Assembly (NCBI RefSeq): GCF_000469135.2
Contig: NZ_CP048117.1
Span: forward strand, 1,153,501 to 1,217,500
Length of the DNA: 64,000 nt
Source: Bacillus sp. SB49
Lineage (GTDB): Bacteria; Bacillota; Bacilli; Bacillales; Halobacillaceae
Reading direction: 5' to 3'
Of this stretch, positions 51,035 through 59,372 are shown one piece after another. The notes below the pieces were generated by a model, which was not told the origin of the DNA, made no database searches, and saw only the letters and a program-made list of their open reading frames with translations. Numbering within the stretch: the first letter of the stretch is position 1; each line of letters starts with the position of its first letter. A program made the position numbers and the translations under genes.

Positions 51035-54000
51035 ATGAATCATTCATCAGAAGATACACAGCATGATGTGTTTAAAGAGAGATTGGCTCATCTTCGGAGG
51101 GAGGGTTACTTGTCCGAAGAAACGTATCGTACGGTCATGGATGCGAGTGTAAAGTACCTGCACGACAGAAGAGTGGAACGCGAGAATAAGGAGGACGTGC
51201 GTGTCGATCCCCCTGTACCGGTGCAGGAGAAGCCGTCTCCTGCTGTTAAAAAGCCGGAACCTGTAAGGAAATCAAAGGAAGAGGTCCGCGAGCGGAATAT
51301 CACGTGGTCGCTCATCCTTGGTGTCGCGCTCCTTCTCATTACCGGGTTGATTGTTGCAACAAGCCAGTGGGACCAGATGGGGGCAGGGATGAAGGTGTTT
51401 TCCATCGCGTTCGTTTCTTTGTTCTTCTATAGTCTCAGTTATGGAACGCAGCGGTTCTTGAAGATCGAAAAGACGGCCTTCGCCTTTTTGACGCTCGGAA
51501 GTCTGTTGATTCCGATCGCTGTCGTCGCCATCGGGTATTTCGAGCTGTTCGGGAGCTTCCTCTCTTTGACGGGGGAAGGGAGATACCTGCTCGGATTTCT
51601 TGGTGCCTTCCTGCCGCTTCCTTTATACGTAAAGCATGCGTTCGATCATCAATCACGTCTGTATGTCTGGATATCGCTCGTCTTTCTTTCGTTGACGGTC
51701 GGTTTTGCATTGGGTGCTCTGCCGCTGTCGATAGACGTTTTCTATACGTTTCTAATGGTATTCAATGCAGGGCTGCTGGTGATTTATACGAAATACGGCA
51801 CGTTTGACAAGTGGCGTCTGTTTACAAAAGAACTGCCTTTATATGCTCAGTTGAATTTGATCCTTTCGACGATGCTGCTTTTATTCTTTTTCGAAAATGA
51901 GGTGCTGTACAGCTTTAACCTTCTGCTTACCGCCTGTATTTATATGGCGATGGTATTCGTGTACCGTACGAAGGAATATCAGTTCGTCTTCTCCGTCATG
52001 TTCGTGTATGCCGTTTATCAACTCGTCGACCATACACCGCTTCAGGCTGTGGACGGGGTCGTTTACGCCGTCGCTGGAGGAGTTTATCTCGGCTTCGCCT
52101 ATGCTTTCCGGAATCACGACTTTATTCAGAAGGTGTTCCGTTATACAAGTGCCGTCGTCTCGTTCTGTGCCTTCTTATATATCAGCTACGAGAGTGTTTT
52201 ACTCAGAGAAGGCGAAAGTTCCTGGATGTTTGCCGCCGCTTATTTAGTCGTGGCAGGCAACTACCTTGTGCTGGCCAATCTGCTTCGTTATCCATTATTC
52301 AGCTACATGGCGCCGGTATTCTTCTATGTCGGCTTGTGGCAGGTATGGGAGCAGATCGCGGTCTTCCCACTGTTCCTGGAGCTGTTCCTGACGGCTGTTG
52401 TCACCCTCCTCTATGTCGGACTCTGGACGAAACAGCCTTGGCTCCAATCGGTGAAGGAAAGCAGTCTCGTGGTATCGGCAGTCCTTATGGCAGGAACCAT
52501 CTGCTACAGCTTTTATGAAATTCTATACGGATACAGCGCGTTCCAGCTGTTTGTTGTCGGTTGTCTTGCCTATGTGGTGAAGTGGAAACAGTCGGCAGAA
52601 TCTGTAGAAAAAGCTGTCGTATGGATCCAGCCGGCCTCCTGGCTTGCGGCCTCTGGTGCCTTGTATTTAAAGGTAATCGAGTGGGTGCCCGGCTATGCCG
52701 ATACGTTCGGCGTCCCGTTCCACCTGGCTTTGACCGGTGTACTCCTTTGCCTGCTGCATCTTTTCTGGAAGCGGATCGGTGAGAACGGCCTGTCGAAGGC
52801 CAGCTTTAACATCGGTCAAGGTGCGTATATCTTCGGTATAATTTTTCTCGGTACGGCCGACGTGGACCGGATGTTCATCGCTCCGCTGATTTTACTTGGC
52901 GGCACGGCTATGCTGTACTGGCTCATCCGTTCCACCGGTCAGTCATCGCTTTGGATTGCGGTATCCATCGTCACTTTATTCTTTTACTTTTCATTAGCCG
53001 AACCGCTCTCACTAGAGAGCTTTGCGTCTTTACTTATCTTTACTGCGTTCGCCCCTGTAGTGATGGTCGCTCTTGGAGAGTTTGGACGCACGAAGTGGGA
53101 AGGGATGCAGCCAAACTTCTATTGGACCGGACACGCCGTCCATCCGCTTGTTATCCTCGCCTGTCTGTTTGATCAGGTCACACCCGAACCGGCGGTCCAT
53201 CCCATCCTGCTTGTCGTTCCGGCCGCTGTCTATCTTTTCAGTGCATGGAAGGCAGAGAGGGAGTGGGAAATCAAGCTGATGCTGTACTTCGGGATGAGTG
53301 TAGTCTTCCTGTTTCTCTTCACACTGGGAAGCTATTATTCTCTGTATGAGGATGTGTTCAGCGGGTATACCTTCATGGTGGCAAGTGCGCTGTTTCTTGG
53401 TGCTTGGGCAGTCCTTCCCCTGGTTTGGAAAAGCCGCTTGGAATGGTATTGGATTCCGTTTTCCATCCTCGGTCTCCTGTACTTTACTGTCTTCCGACAG
53501 ACGTGGGCGCCTTGGGAATTTCTCCTCCCGCTCGCCTATGCGGTTTCTATCCTTTATTTCCTGCACCGGAGAAATTGGAGCATCGTCCGATTTGCGCCGC
53601 TTTTGATTTTGGTCGATCTTCTGGAGAACCAGGCGTGGGATCGTGGGATCAAAATTGTTGTCGTCCTTGGATGTGTAGCTCTGCTTCTTGCTGCAGGGAA
53701 GAAATTCCACCGCATGCTCATCGGTTCTAATTATGAGGTGGACGCGTATTCTTTCTCTGCGCTTGTGTACCTGCTTTTCCTGAACGGTTTGTCGTTCGGT
53801 GATGATTCGGTATGGATTCGGATCCTTCCGCTTCTTGCTTTGACGGCATGGCTGTGGGTCAATGCATCCAAATGGATGGGACGGAATGCAGACAGAATTT
53901 CTTATACGGCCGGAGCCGGTAGTTTATACGCATCCTACCTGCTTATTCTTCTGGCATACGAGGCTTCCATTCCGGACATATTCATGGCGGAGCTTCAAGT

Positions 54001-54433
54001 GCTTCCGCTCCTTGTCGTACTCGCTCTCATGAGGAAAAAGCTGTGGTCGGATGCACCTGGTGTGATGAACAAAATCCAATTCGCCGCAGTCCTCCTTGTC
54101 GCTGCTTATCTCGTTGTTGACGCGATAAAGAGCCATACGATCTGGGATGCATGGATCATCGGAGGTCTTTCCCTTCTGTCGATGGTCGCCGGTATGCAGT
54201 TCAAAATCAAATCGTATTTCTTCGTCGGTATGGGCGTTCTTATTTTCAACGTCCTTTATCAAACCAAACCATACTGGGGAAACGTTCCATGGTGGGTGTA
54301 CCTGCTGATGGCGGGACTTGTCCTGATTGCGGTTGCAAGTTACAATGAATGGCAGAAGCAGCAGGAAGGAAAGGACCGTCCGATTGAGCGGAAGCTGAAA
54401 GGTTTGTGGCATGCGCTGAAGAAGTGGAATTGA
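51035..54433 (+). CDS. Giant polytopic membrane protein, 1132 residues
   Basis: A soluble N-terminus of about 85 residues (helical, then a Pro/Lys-rich linker VDPPVPVQEKPSPAVKKPEP) is followed by about 30 predicted helices with short loops and no other soluble domain. It resembles the SCO7613/DUF2157-like giant membrane proteins of Gram-positive bacteria. No transporter or enzyme motif is visible. A strong GGGGAGGA precedes the ATG. It overlaps no gene but runs close to a small membrane protein downstream. Function unknown. Confidence 0.8.
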   Translation: MNHSSEDTQHDVFKERLAHLRREGYLSEETYRTVMDASVKYLHDRRVERENKEDVRVDPPVPVQEKPSPAVKKPEPVRKSKEEVRERNITWSLILGVALLLITGLIVATSQWDQMGAGMKVFSIAFVSLFFYSLSYGTQRFLKIEKTAFAFLTLGSLLIPIAVVAIGYFELFGSFLSLTGEGRYLLGFLGAFLPLPLYVKHAFDHQSRLYVWISLVFLSLTVGFALGALPLSIDVFYTFLMVFNAGLLVIYTKYGTFDKWRLFTKELPLYAQLNLILSTMLLLFFFENEVLYSFNLLLTACIYMAMVFVYRTKEYQFVFSVMFVYAVYQLVDHTPLQAVDGVVYAVAGGVYLGFAYAFRNHDFIQKVFRYTSAVVSFCAFLYISYESVLLREGESSWMFAAAYLVVAGNYLVLANLLRYPLFSYMAPVFFYVGLWQVWEQIAVFPLFLELFLTAVVTLLYVGLWTKQPWLQSVKESSLVVSAVLMAGTICYSFYEILYGYSAFQLFVVGCLAYVVKWKQSAESVEKAVVWIQPASWLAASGALYLKVIEWVPGYADTFGVPFHLALTGVLLCLLHLFWKRIGENGLSKASFNIGQGAYIFGIIFLGTADVDRMFIAPLILLGGTAMLYWLIRSTGQSSLWIAVSIVTLFFYFSLAEPLSLESFASLLIFTAFAPVVMVALGEFGRTKWEGMQPNFYWTGHAVHPLVILACLFDQVTPEPAVHPILLVVPAAVYLFSAWKAEREWEIKLMLYFGMSVVFLFLFTLGSYYSLYEDVFSGYTFMVASALFLGAWAVLPLVWKSRLEWYWIPFSILGLLYFTVFRQTWAPWEFLLPLAYAVSILYFLHRRNWSIVRFAPLLILVDLLENQAWDRGIKIVVVLGCVALLLAAGKKFHRMLIGSNYEVDAYSFSALVYLLFLNGLSFGDDSVWIRILPLLALTAWLWVNASKWMGRNADRISYTAGAGSLYASYLLILLAYEASIPDIFMAELQVLPLLVVLALMRKKLWSDAPGVMNKIQFAAVLLVAAYLVVDAIKSHTIWDAWIIGGLSLLSMVAGMQFKIKSYFFVGMGVLIFNVLYQTKPYWGNVPWWVYLLMAGLVLIAVASYNEWQKQQEGKDRPIERKLKGLWHALKKWN

Positions 54434-54495
54434 TAGGGAACGTTTACCGGAAGGAATTCGTACATGTAGTAGCGAAACTTACAGGAGGGTTCTTT

Positions 54496-54669
54496 TTGAA
54501 AAAGAAAATAACGTTGGCTGTCATCGTCTTATTCGGGTTACTGGCCGGTCTTCTGCAATCGGACACACCGACAGAGAGTGTCGTATGGCTGATTGCCGGA
54601 GCCTTCGGGCTTTTGGGAGCCTTGACGCTCGGCACTAGTTATAAGGAACTGTTCAAAAGGGACGAATAG
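54496..54669 (+). CDS. Very small membrane protein, 57 residues
   Basis: Starts at TTG 54496 with AGGAGGG six nt upstream. Two helices (KITLAVIVLFGLLAGLLQ and SVVWLIAGAFGLLGALTLG) and a basic tail (SYKELFKRDE). Frame is open upstream, but the site decides the start. Follows the giant membrane protein by 62 nt, ends in a terminator. Confidence 0.65.
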   Translation: MKKKITLAVIVLFGLLAGLLQSDTPTESVVWLIAGAFGLLGALTLGTSYKELFKRDE

Positions 54670-54674
54670 GAAGT

Positions 54675-54712
54675 AGAGAGCATATCCCTCGGATGATATG
54701 CTCTCTTTCTTC
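54675..54712 (+). terminator. Terminator after the 54496 gene
   Basis: AGAGAGCATATC pairs with GATATGCTCTCT, followed by TTCTT. Confidence 0.85.
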
Positions 54713-54784
54713 ATACATAATGGTTACAGCTTCCAGATATGAAGGCCGGGAATAAGGGTCTCATCTCATGGGAGGAGGTTGGAG

Positions 54785-55354
54785 ATGGAAATAGCTTTGA
54801 TTCGACATGGGAAATCGGCATGGGTAAACAATGAACCCATCACCGGGGAGGAGTTCAACGATTGGGTTAAAGGTTATGATGCAGCTGGAGTAGTCGCGGA
54901 GAAGGAATATGACTTCTTTCTCGTAAGGAAAGTATCCGGTTCTGCATGCCTCTTCACCAGTCACCGGGCACGTGCCATTGAATCGGCAAAGCATCTGAAG
55001 GCCCGGGGAACGATTATTCAAGATCCGCTTTTTGATGAAGTGGATCTCCCGGAAATCGAGGGTCCGACGTGGCGGCAGCCTCCGAAGTGGTGGCTTGTCG
55101 CCTTGAGAATCCTTTGGAGATTCGGATATACGAACAATTGCGAATCGATTGATTACGCCCGTGCGAGGGCACACAAAGCTGCGGAAGTCCTGAGTGAGGC
55201 AGCAGCAGAGCATGGAGATACGGTGCTTGTAGGACACGGTATTTTCAACCGGTTGATTGCAAGGGAACTGCGCCGGGACGGCTGGTCCGGAAAAAGGAAG
55301 GCCAATACGGAGCATTGGAGCTGCACGATTTATACGAAAGAGGAGAGCGGGTAA
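54785..55354 (+). CDS. Histidine phosphatase (phosphoglycerate mutase-like) family protein
   Basis: 189 residues. The catalytic RHG motif is at the N-terminus (MEIALIRHGKSAW, H8), with TSHRARAIESAKHL as the second arginine block and LVGHGIFNRLIAREL as the second histidine. Phosphatase of an unknown phosphoester. The ATG at 54785 has GGAGGAGG at 6 nt. First of four genes on the same strand with short gaps. Confidence 0.82.
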   Translation: MEIALIRHGKSAWVNNEPITGEEFNDWVKGYDAAGVVAEKEYDFFLVRKVSGSACLFTSHRARAIESAKHLKARGTIIQDPLFDEVDLPEIEGPTWRQPPKWWLVALRILWRFGYTNNCESIDYARARAHKAAEVLSEAAAEHGDTVLVGHGIFNRLIARELRRDGWSGKRKANTEHWSCTIYTKEESG

Positions 55355-55402
55355 CAGAGCAGGGAACGCTCGCTTCGTCCTGAATAAGGAGGCATCTCGA
55401 TT

Positions 55403-55744
55403 GTGTTGAAACGATTGGATACAGTATGTCTGATGGTGAAAGATATCGAACGGGCAGGTTGCTGGTACGAGAAATCTCTTGATCTTAAAGAAGTTTTCCG
55501 AGGGAACGGATACCGTGTCTTGGCTCCGGAGGCCGGAGGGGTGCCAATTACGCTGGAAGAAGGAGTTCCGGAGAGTGGAGGAAGTTATCCTATCTTCTTT
55601 GTTGAGGATGCAGAACAGGTCCATGACGCGTTGAAGCAGCGTGGAGTGAAAACAAGTGCGGTTCAAACAGATAAGGACAATCGCTTTTTCGACTTCTGGG
55701 ATCCCGACGGCAATCGGATGCAGGTTTGTTATTACATAAAATGA
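55403..55744 (+). CDS. VOC-family (glyoxalase/bleomycin resistance-like) protein
   Basis: 113 residues with the VOC fold: VCLMVKDIERAGCWYEKSLDLKEVF at the start and FFDFWDPDGNRMQVCYY at the end, the common metal-ligand or substrate region. Function unknown, possibly fosfomycin/thiol or lactoylglutathione type, but the key metal ligands cannot be assigned. GTG start at 55403 with GGAGG 10 nt before. Confidence 0.82.
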   Translation: MLKRLDTVCLMVKDIERAGCWYEKSLDLKEVFRGNGYRVLAPEAGGVPITLEEGVPESGGSYPIFFVEDAEQVHDALKQRGVKTSAVQTDKDNRFFDFWDPDGNRMQVCYYIK

Positions 55745-55769
55745 TAGTAGTTGGAAGGGGCTTGAATCG

Positions 55770-56111
55770 ATGGGGAATATTATTAAGCGATTGATCGACG
55801 CGGGTTACCGTGTGACGAATGTTACCAAGAAATCAACGGAACTGGAACATGGACCGAGTGGGAAGTATCTCTACCTATTACCGAACAAAACGATAACCGT
55901 CGTTCTGGATCCGTTGACTGTCGAAGCGGACAAGGAATTGGAGAGAGCTTCCGCGGGCATGAATCATAACACGTCCTTCAAGCAGTTCCCGGTCCGTGAT
56001 AATGGAGGGGCGGGGCCGATTACGTATGGCTATGCTTTTCGGTTCTCATCCGCAGAAGAGGCTTTTACTTTTATACAGCACGCATTAACAGTGCCTACGG
56101 AGAAAATTTAA
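55770..56111 (+). CDS. Hypothetical protein, 113 residues
   Basis: MGNIIKRLIDAGYRVTNVTKKSTELEHGPSGKYLYLLPNKTITVVLDP... A small soluble alpha/beta protein without a recognised motif. GGAAGGGG precedes the ATG. Between the VOC gene and a membrane protein, with 25- and 19-nt gaps, so probably one operon. Confidence 0.65.
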   Translation: MGNIIKRLIDAGYRVTNVTKKSTELEHGPSGKYLYLLPNKTITVVLDPLTVEADKELERASAGMNHNTSFKQFPVRDNGGAGPITYGYAFRFSSAEEAFTFIQHALTVPTEKI

Positions 56112-56130
56112 GCAGAAAGAAGGTCTGTCT

Positions 56131-56352
56131 GTGAAAGAAAATATGACTTTTGCCTGGATCGCTTCCTGGTTTGCATTGGTCGGTCAGCTGTTGTTCTTCC
56201 TTATTGTTTCGTTACTTACAGGGAACTGGATGTACGCTATGTGGAGTTTTGTTGTAAGTATGGCCGCAGGAGTACCGAGTATGATCCGGACGTGGCAGCG
56301 CAGTAAGGTAATAAAAGCAGGGAAGGAAAACGCGTCCGATCCTATATCCTGA
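56131..56352 (+). CDS. Small membrane protein, 73 residues
   Basis: GTG start behind GAAGG. Two helices (FAWIASWFALVGQLLFFLIVSLL and YAMWSFVVSMAAGVPSMI) and a basic C-terminus. Last gene before a terminator in the phosphatase operon. No family recognised. Confidence 0.6.
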   Translation: MKENMTFAWIASWFALVGQLLFFLIVSLLTGNWMYAMWSFVVSMAAGVPSMIRTWQRSKVIKAGKENASDPIS

Positions 56353-56369
56353 CGCTTCAACCAATAGAA

Positions 56370-56402
56370 AGAGATCAGCCGGAATGGCTGATCTCTTGTT
56401 TT
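56370..56402. terminator. Bidirectional terminator between 56352 and 56405
   Basis: AGAGATCAGCC pairs with GGCTGATCTCT, followed by TGTTTT; on the minus strand it ends the CWB2 gene. Confidence 0.85.
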
Positions 56403-56404
56403 AT

Positions 56405-57823
56405 TTATTCGAAAAGGGAGCGGATTTCGTCTTCGATTTTTTCACTGACTGCTCCGGTTCCTCCGAAAATCCGGAAGAAAGTTGTCTCATTTGCTTCAAA
56501 ATAGGCTTTTACGCTTGGGGCAAGCTGCTTTTTCGGTGTCAGCAGCACCGGCTCGCCAAACGTATAGACAGATCCTGTGAGGGCATCTGCGAAATCTGCG
56601 CCTGTTGCGATCTGGACGAATTGGTTATCCATCTCGAACGTCTCTGCAACTGCAACGGATGTTTCATAACGGTCGGACCCAGCAATCCGTTGCGCATCCG
56701 GAAGCTTTTTAAATACGCCTGCGCTGATGGCTCCCCTGCCGCCGACTGCGAAACTATGCTCATACTGCTTCAGCTGTTTTTCTGTCGCTTTCGGCAGGGA
56801 ATTTTTTTCTGTCAAAAGGATCGGCAGGCCGTAAGTTGCTGCAACCGGAGCAGCAGATAAGGCGTCCGGGAAGTTACGTCCGTAGGTAACGATGGCAGCG
56901 TCGGAAGGCGGAAGCAGCTCGGCGATGGCGGCTGCTGTTTCAAACCGGTCCGTTCCGCTTACCCGTTCTACTTCCAGACCAAGATTCTTCTTCAAATAGT
57001 TCTCCACATCTTTGGATACAGCACCCGTACCTCCGAGTATGGTCACCCGTTCCGTATCCAGCGTTTCCAGTGCGTATTCCGTCACTTGTGGCAGCTTTCC
57101 TTTCTTTGTCAGAAGAATCGGGGCATCCATCCAGGATGCCAGCGGTGCACCCGCGAGGGCATCAGGATAATCTGTGCCTGTAGCAAGGACGACATCTGCC
57201 GCCGGATAGCCACCGGTTTTACGAATAGCGATCTTAGCTGCTGTTTTGTAACGATCGGCTCCGGAAATACGTTCGATTTCTGCCTGCGGTACATACACAT
57301 AAGCAGTCACGCCGTATTCTTCCCCGTTATCCAGATTTGCCAGGTCGGAAGCCTCGATATAATAGGTGCCGGGGTGGACCGTGTAGAAAGCGCCGAATCC
57401 ATACTCATCTATTTCCTCGAACTCCGCTTCGATTCTGTTTCCATCGGCATCATAGAGGACGCCGTTCAGCTCCATTTCCGTTCCATCTTCCAAGGTCGAA
57501 AATACACCGGTAGATAACTCCACCGGGCGGTCGCCGATGACTTCGATCTTATACATGTCTTTGTCGGAATCGGTCAACGTGCCAATAATGAAGCTGTCGA
57601 TCTCGAGGGATTGAGCCTGCTCGAATGTGTCATTCGGCTCTTCTTCATAGGTGATGGACCAGTCTTCTTCGGCTGCGAGCTGCACTTTGTGCTCCTTACT
57701 TTCCTGATATGCCTTCCACATTTCCGGCGTTTCTTTTTCAAATGCTGCGGCAGGGGTAGCAAGGACGGTGGCTGCGATCAAAAAGGATGACGCGATGCTG
57801 AAAGTCTTTTTCATTCGTTTCAT
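56405..57823 (-). CDS. Surface protein with three cell wall-binding repeat 2 (CWB2) domains
   Basis: 472 residues. A Sec signal peptide (cleavage near ATPAAA, residue 27) is followed by a bacterial pre-peptidase C-like beta domain (about 60-175; DTFEQAQSLEIDSFIIGTLTDSDKD, HPGTYYIEASDL) and three CWB2 repeats (about 185-285, 286-375, 376-472), each with a RISGADRYKTAAK / RVSGTDRFETAAA / RIAGSDRYETSVA opening and an ILLT strand. CWB2 domains form trimers that hold proteins to wall polysaccharides. No catalytic domain is seen, so it may be a structural or adhesive surface protein. AGAGGAG precedes the ATG. Confidence 0.9.
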   Translation of the reverse strand: MKRMKKTFSIASSFLIAATVLATPAAAFEKETPEMWKAYQESKEHKVQLAAEEDWSITYEEEPNDTFEQAQSLEIDSFIIGTLTDSDKDMYKIEVIGDRPVELSTGVFSTLEDGTEMELNGVLYDADGNRIEAEFEEIDEYGFGAFYTVHPGTYYIEASDLANLDNGEEYGVTAYVYVPQAEIERISGADRYKTAAKIAIRKTGGYPAADVVLATGTDYPDALAGAPLASWMDAPILLTKKGKLPQVTEYALETLDTERVTILGGTGAVSKDVENYLKKNLGLEVERVSGTDRFETAAAIAELLPPSDAAIVTYGRNFPDALSAAPVAATYGLPILLTEKNSLPKATEKQLKQYEHSFAVGGRGAISAGVFKKLPDAQRIAGSDRYETSVAVAETFEMDNQFVQIATGADFADALTGSVYTFGEPVLLTPKKQLAPSVKAYFEANETTFFRIFGGTGAVSEKIEDEIRSLFE

Positions 57824-57940
57824 GTTCTCCTCTACTGGAAAAAATTTATAATACTAAGAGGATTATAGCGGATGCATGTCTATGAAGCTATCGCTATTTT
57901 TGTAGAAATTTGTAGAATGCAGGGTTTTGTTTTTGAGAAA

Positions 57941-58144
57941 CTATTCCTCTACGTATTCCAGCAGGTCACCGGGCTGGCAGTCGAGTGCCTTACACAGCGC
58001 GTCAAGCGTCGTGAAGCGGACAGCTTTCGCTTTTTCATTTTTCAAGATTGACAGGTTGGCGGGAGTGATCCCGACCTTTTTCGAGAGTTCGTTCAGCGAC
58101 ATTTTTCTTTTTGCCATCATGACATCCAATTGAATTCGTATCAT
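57941..58144 (-). CDS. Small XRE-family regulator (YozG-like)
   Basis: 67 residues, a bare helix-turn-helix: IRIQLDVMMAKRKMSLNELSKKVGITPANLSILKNEKAKAVRFTTLDALCKALDCQPGDLLEYVE. Regulators of this type are encoded with DUF2975 membrane proteins, as here (11-nt gap after the DUF2975 gene). AAGGCGG precedes the ATG. Likely repressor of the two-gene unit. Confidence 0.88.
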   Translation of the reverse strand: MIRIQLDVMMAKRKMSLNELSKKVGITPANLSILKNEKAKAVRFTTLDALCKALDCQPGDLLEYVEE

Positions 58145-58155
58145 AGTAAACCGCC

Positions 58156-58722
58156 TTATATCGTTTTCTTATTCTCTTCGACTGCGCGGACGGCTGTCTT
58201 CAATGCGGAGGCGATGATCAAAAGCACGATGCCCCCGAAAAGCATATCCAAGTGATAGAGGCTGGTGAATTCGATTGAGCCGTTCCGGACATCAAGCGCC
58301 GTAATGGCTGCAGAAGAAAGCCGGGAATCCATATATCCAAATGCTGTTCCAAGAATGGAAACGGTAAGGCCGAAGCGGAACAATACCGTAACGTTTGACT
58401 CCGTGAATAATCCGGCATGATGAATGTTTTTCAACAACTGGTGAAGGAACCATAAAAATAAAAGGGCAAAGACCGTCATCGTCGCTTCTGATGCAAAAGA
58501 CAGCCAGCGGAAAGAAGGTTCCGTATAGACAACGGGTGTGGTGTCGAAGTGCAGTTCGAAATAAGTATAAAGCGGATCGAAGGCGCCGAGCGAAGCGGTG
58601 AAGGCGCTGTTTGGGTACCATATGTAGCCGATATTGGAGGCAAGCATGAAGATACTGAGCAGACACACCAAATAAAAAAGCACCAAAGCAGCTACCGACC
58701 CTATTTTATATAACGGGTTCAT
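58156..58722 (-). CDS. DUF2975 membrane protein
   Basis: 188 residues with four helices (about 7-30, 78-98, 115-135, 155-175). LKNIHHAGLFTESNVTVLFRFG is the DUF2975 hallmark between helices 2 and 3. Function unknown; paired with a YozG-like XRE protein. Confidence 0.85.
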   Translation of the reverse strand: MNPLYKIGSVAALVLFYLVCLLSIFMLASNIGYIWYPNSAFTASLGAFDPLYTYFELHFDTTPVVYTEPSFRWLSFASEATMTVFALLFLWFLHQLLKNIHHAGLFTESNVTVLFRFGLTVSILGTAFGYMDSRLSSAAITALDVRNGSIEFTSLYHLDMLFGGIVLLIIASALKTAVRAVEENKKTI

Positions 58723-58889
58723 AGTTTGGGAAATCCCCTTTCAACGTGTAGTAGAGCTCTAGTAACTATACCAAAATTTATTTAATTCAACAATTATTTA
58801 TTGTTTATCGATAAAAATATATTGCTTTATTTGAAACATTCCATTAAATTGAAATCAGGAAGAATAAAGGAAGGGGGAGAGTGGAAGGG

Positions 58890-59372
58890 ATGAAAACAGA
58901 AAACAGAGTCTCGGAAAAAGCGGTTAAATTAGCCGTCCTAACAGAAGCGCTGGCAACCTTTGCCGTGCTCGGTATCCTTGCTGTGCTGATGTATGTGGAT
59001 CATGTGTACGGTTGGGCGGACTGGATCGGATGGATGCTTTGGAGTATCCTCCTCTTTGTCTTTCTTTCCCTGCCGGTGTCCATCTATCATACCCGGTTAT
59101 TGTACAGAAATTGGGAATATGGTTGGAATGAGGAATTTCTGCATATGCGAAAGGGCGGTCTCAGGCAGAAGCTGTGTCAAATCCCAATGAGTAAAATCGT
59201 ATATGTTCAGATGGATCAAGGGCTGCTTCAGAAGAAGGACGATTTGTGGACAGTCAAGGTACGGACGCTCACTTCCGTTCATGACATTCCTTACCTCAGC
59301 AGGGCACATGCGGAAGAACTGAAGGAGAAAGCGGCGCGGTTCGGAAGCGTGAAGGAGGAGGGTGACTATTAA
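58890..59372 (+). CDS. ydbS: Bacterial PH-domain membrane protein, YdbS-like
   Basis: 160 residues. Two helices (about 17-65) precede a bPH2 domain (YGWNEEFLHMRKGGLRQKLCQIPMSKIVYVQMDQGLLQ). It overlaps the next gene by 11 nt. The pair ydbS-ydbT of B. subtilis contributes to resistance to a circular bacteriocin from its relatives, so a role in protection against membrane-active peptides is possible. Confidence 0.82.
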   Translation: MKTENRVSEKAVKLAVLTEALATFAVLGILAVLMYVDHVYGWADWIGWMLWSILLFVFLSLPVSIYHTRLLYRNWEYGWNEEFLHMRKGGLRQKLCQIPMSKIVYVQMDQGLLQKKDDLWTVKVRTLTSVHDIPYLSRAHAEELKEKAARFGSVKEEGDY

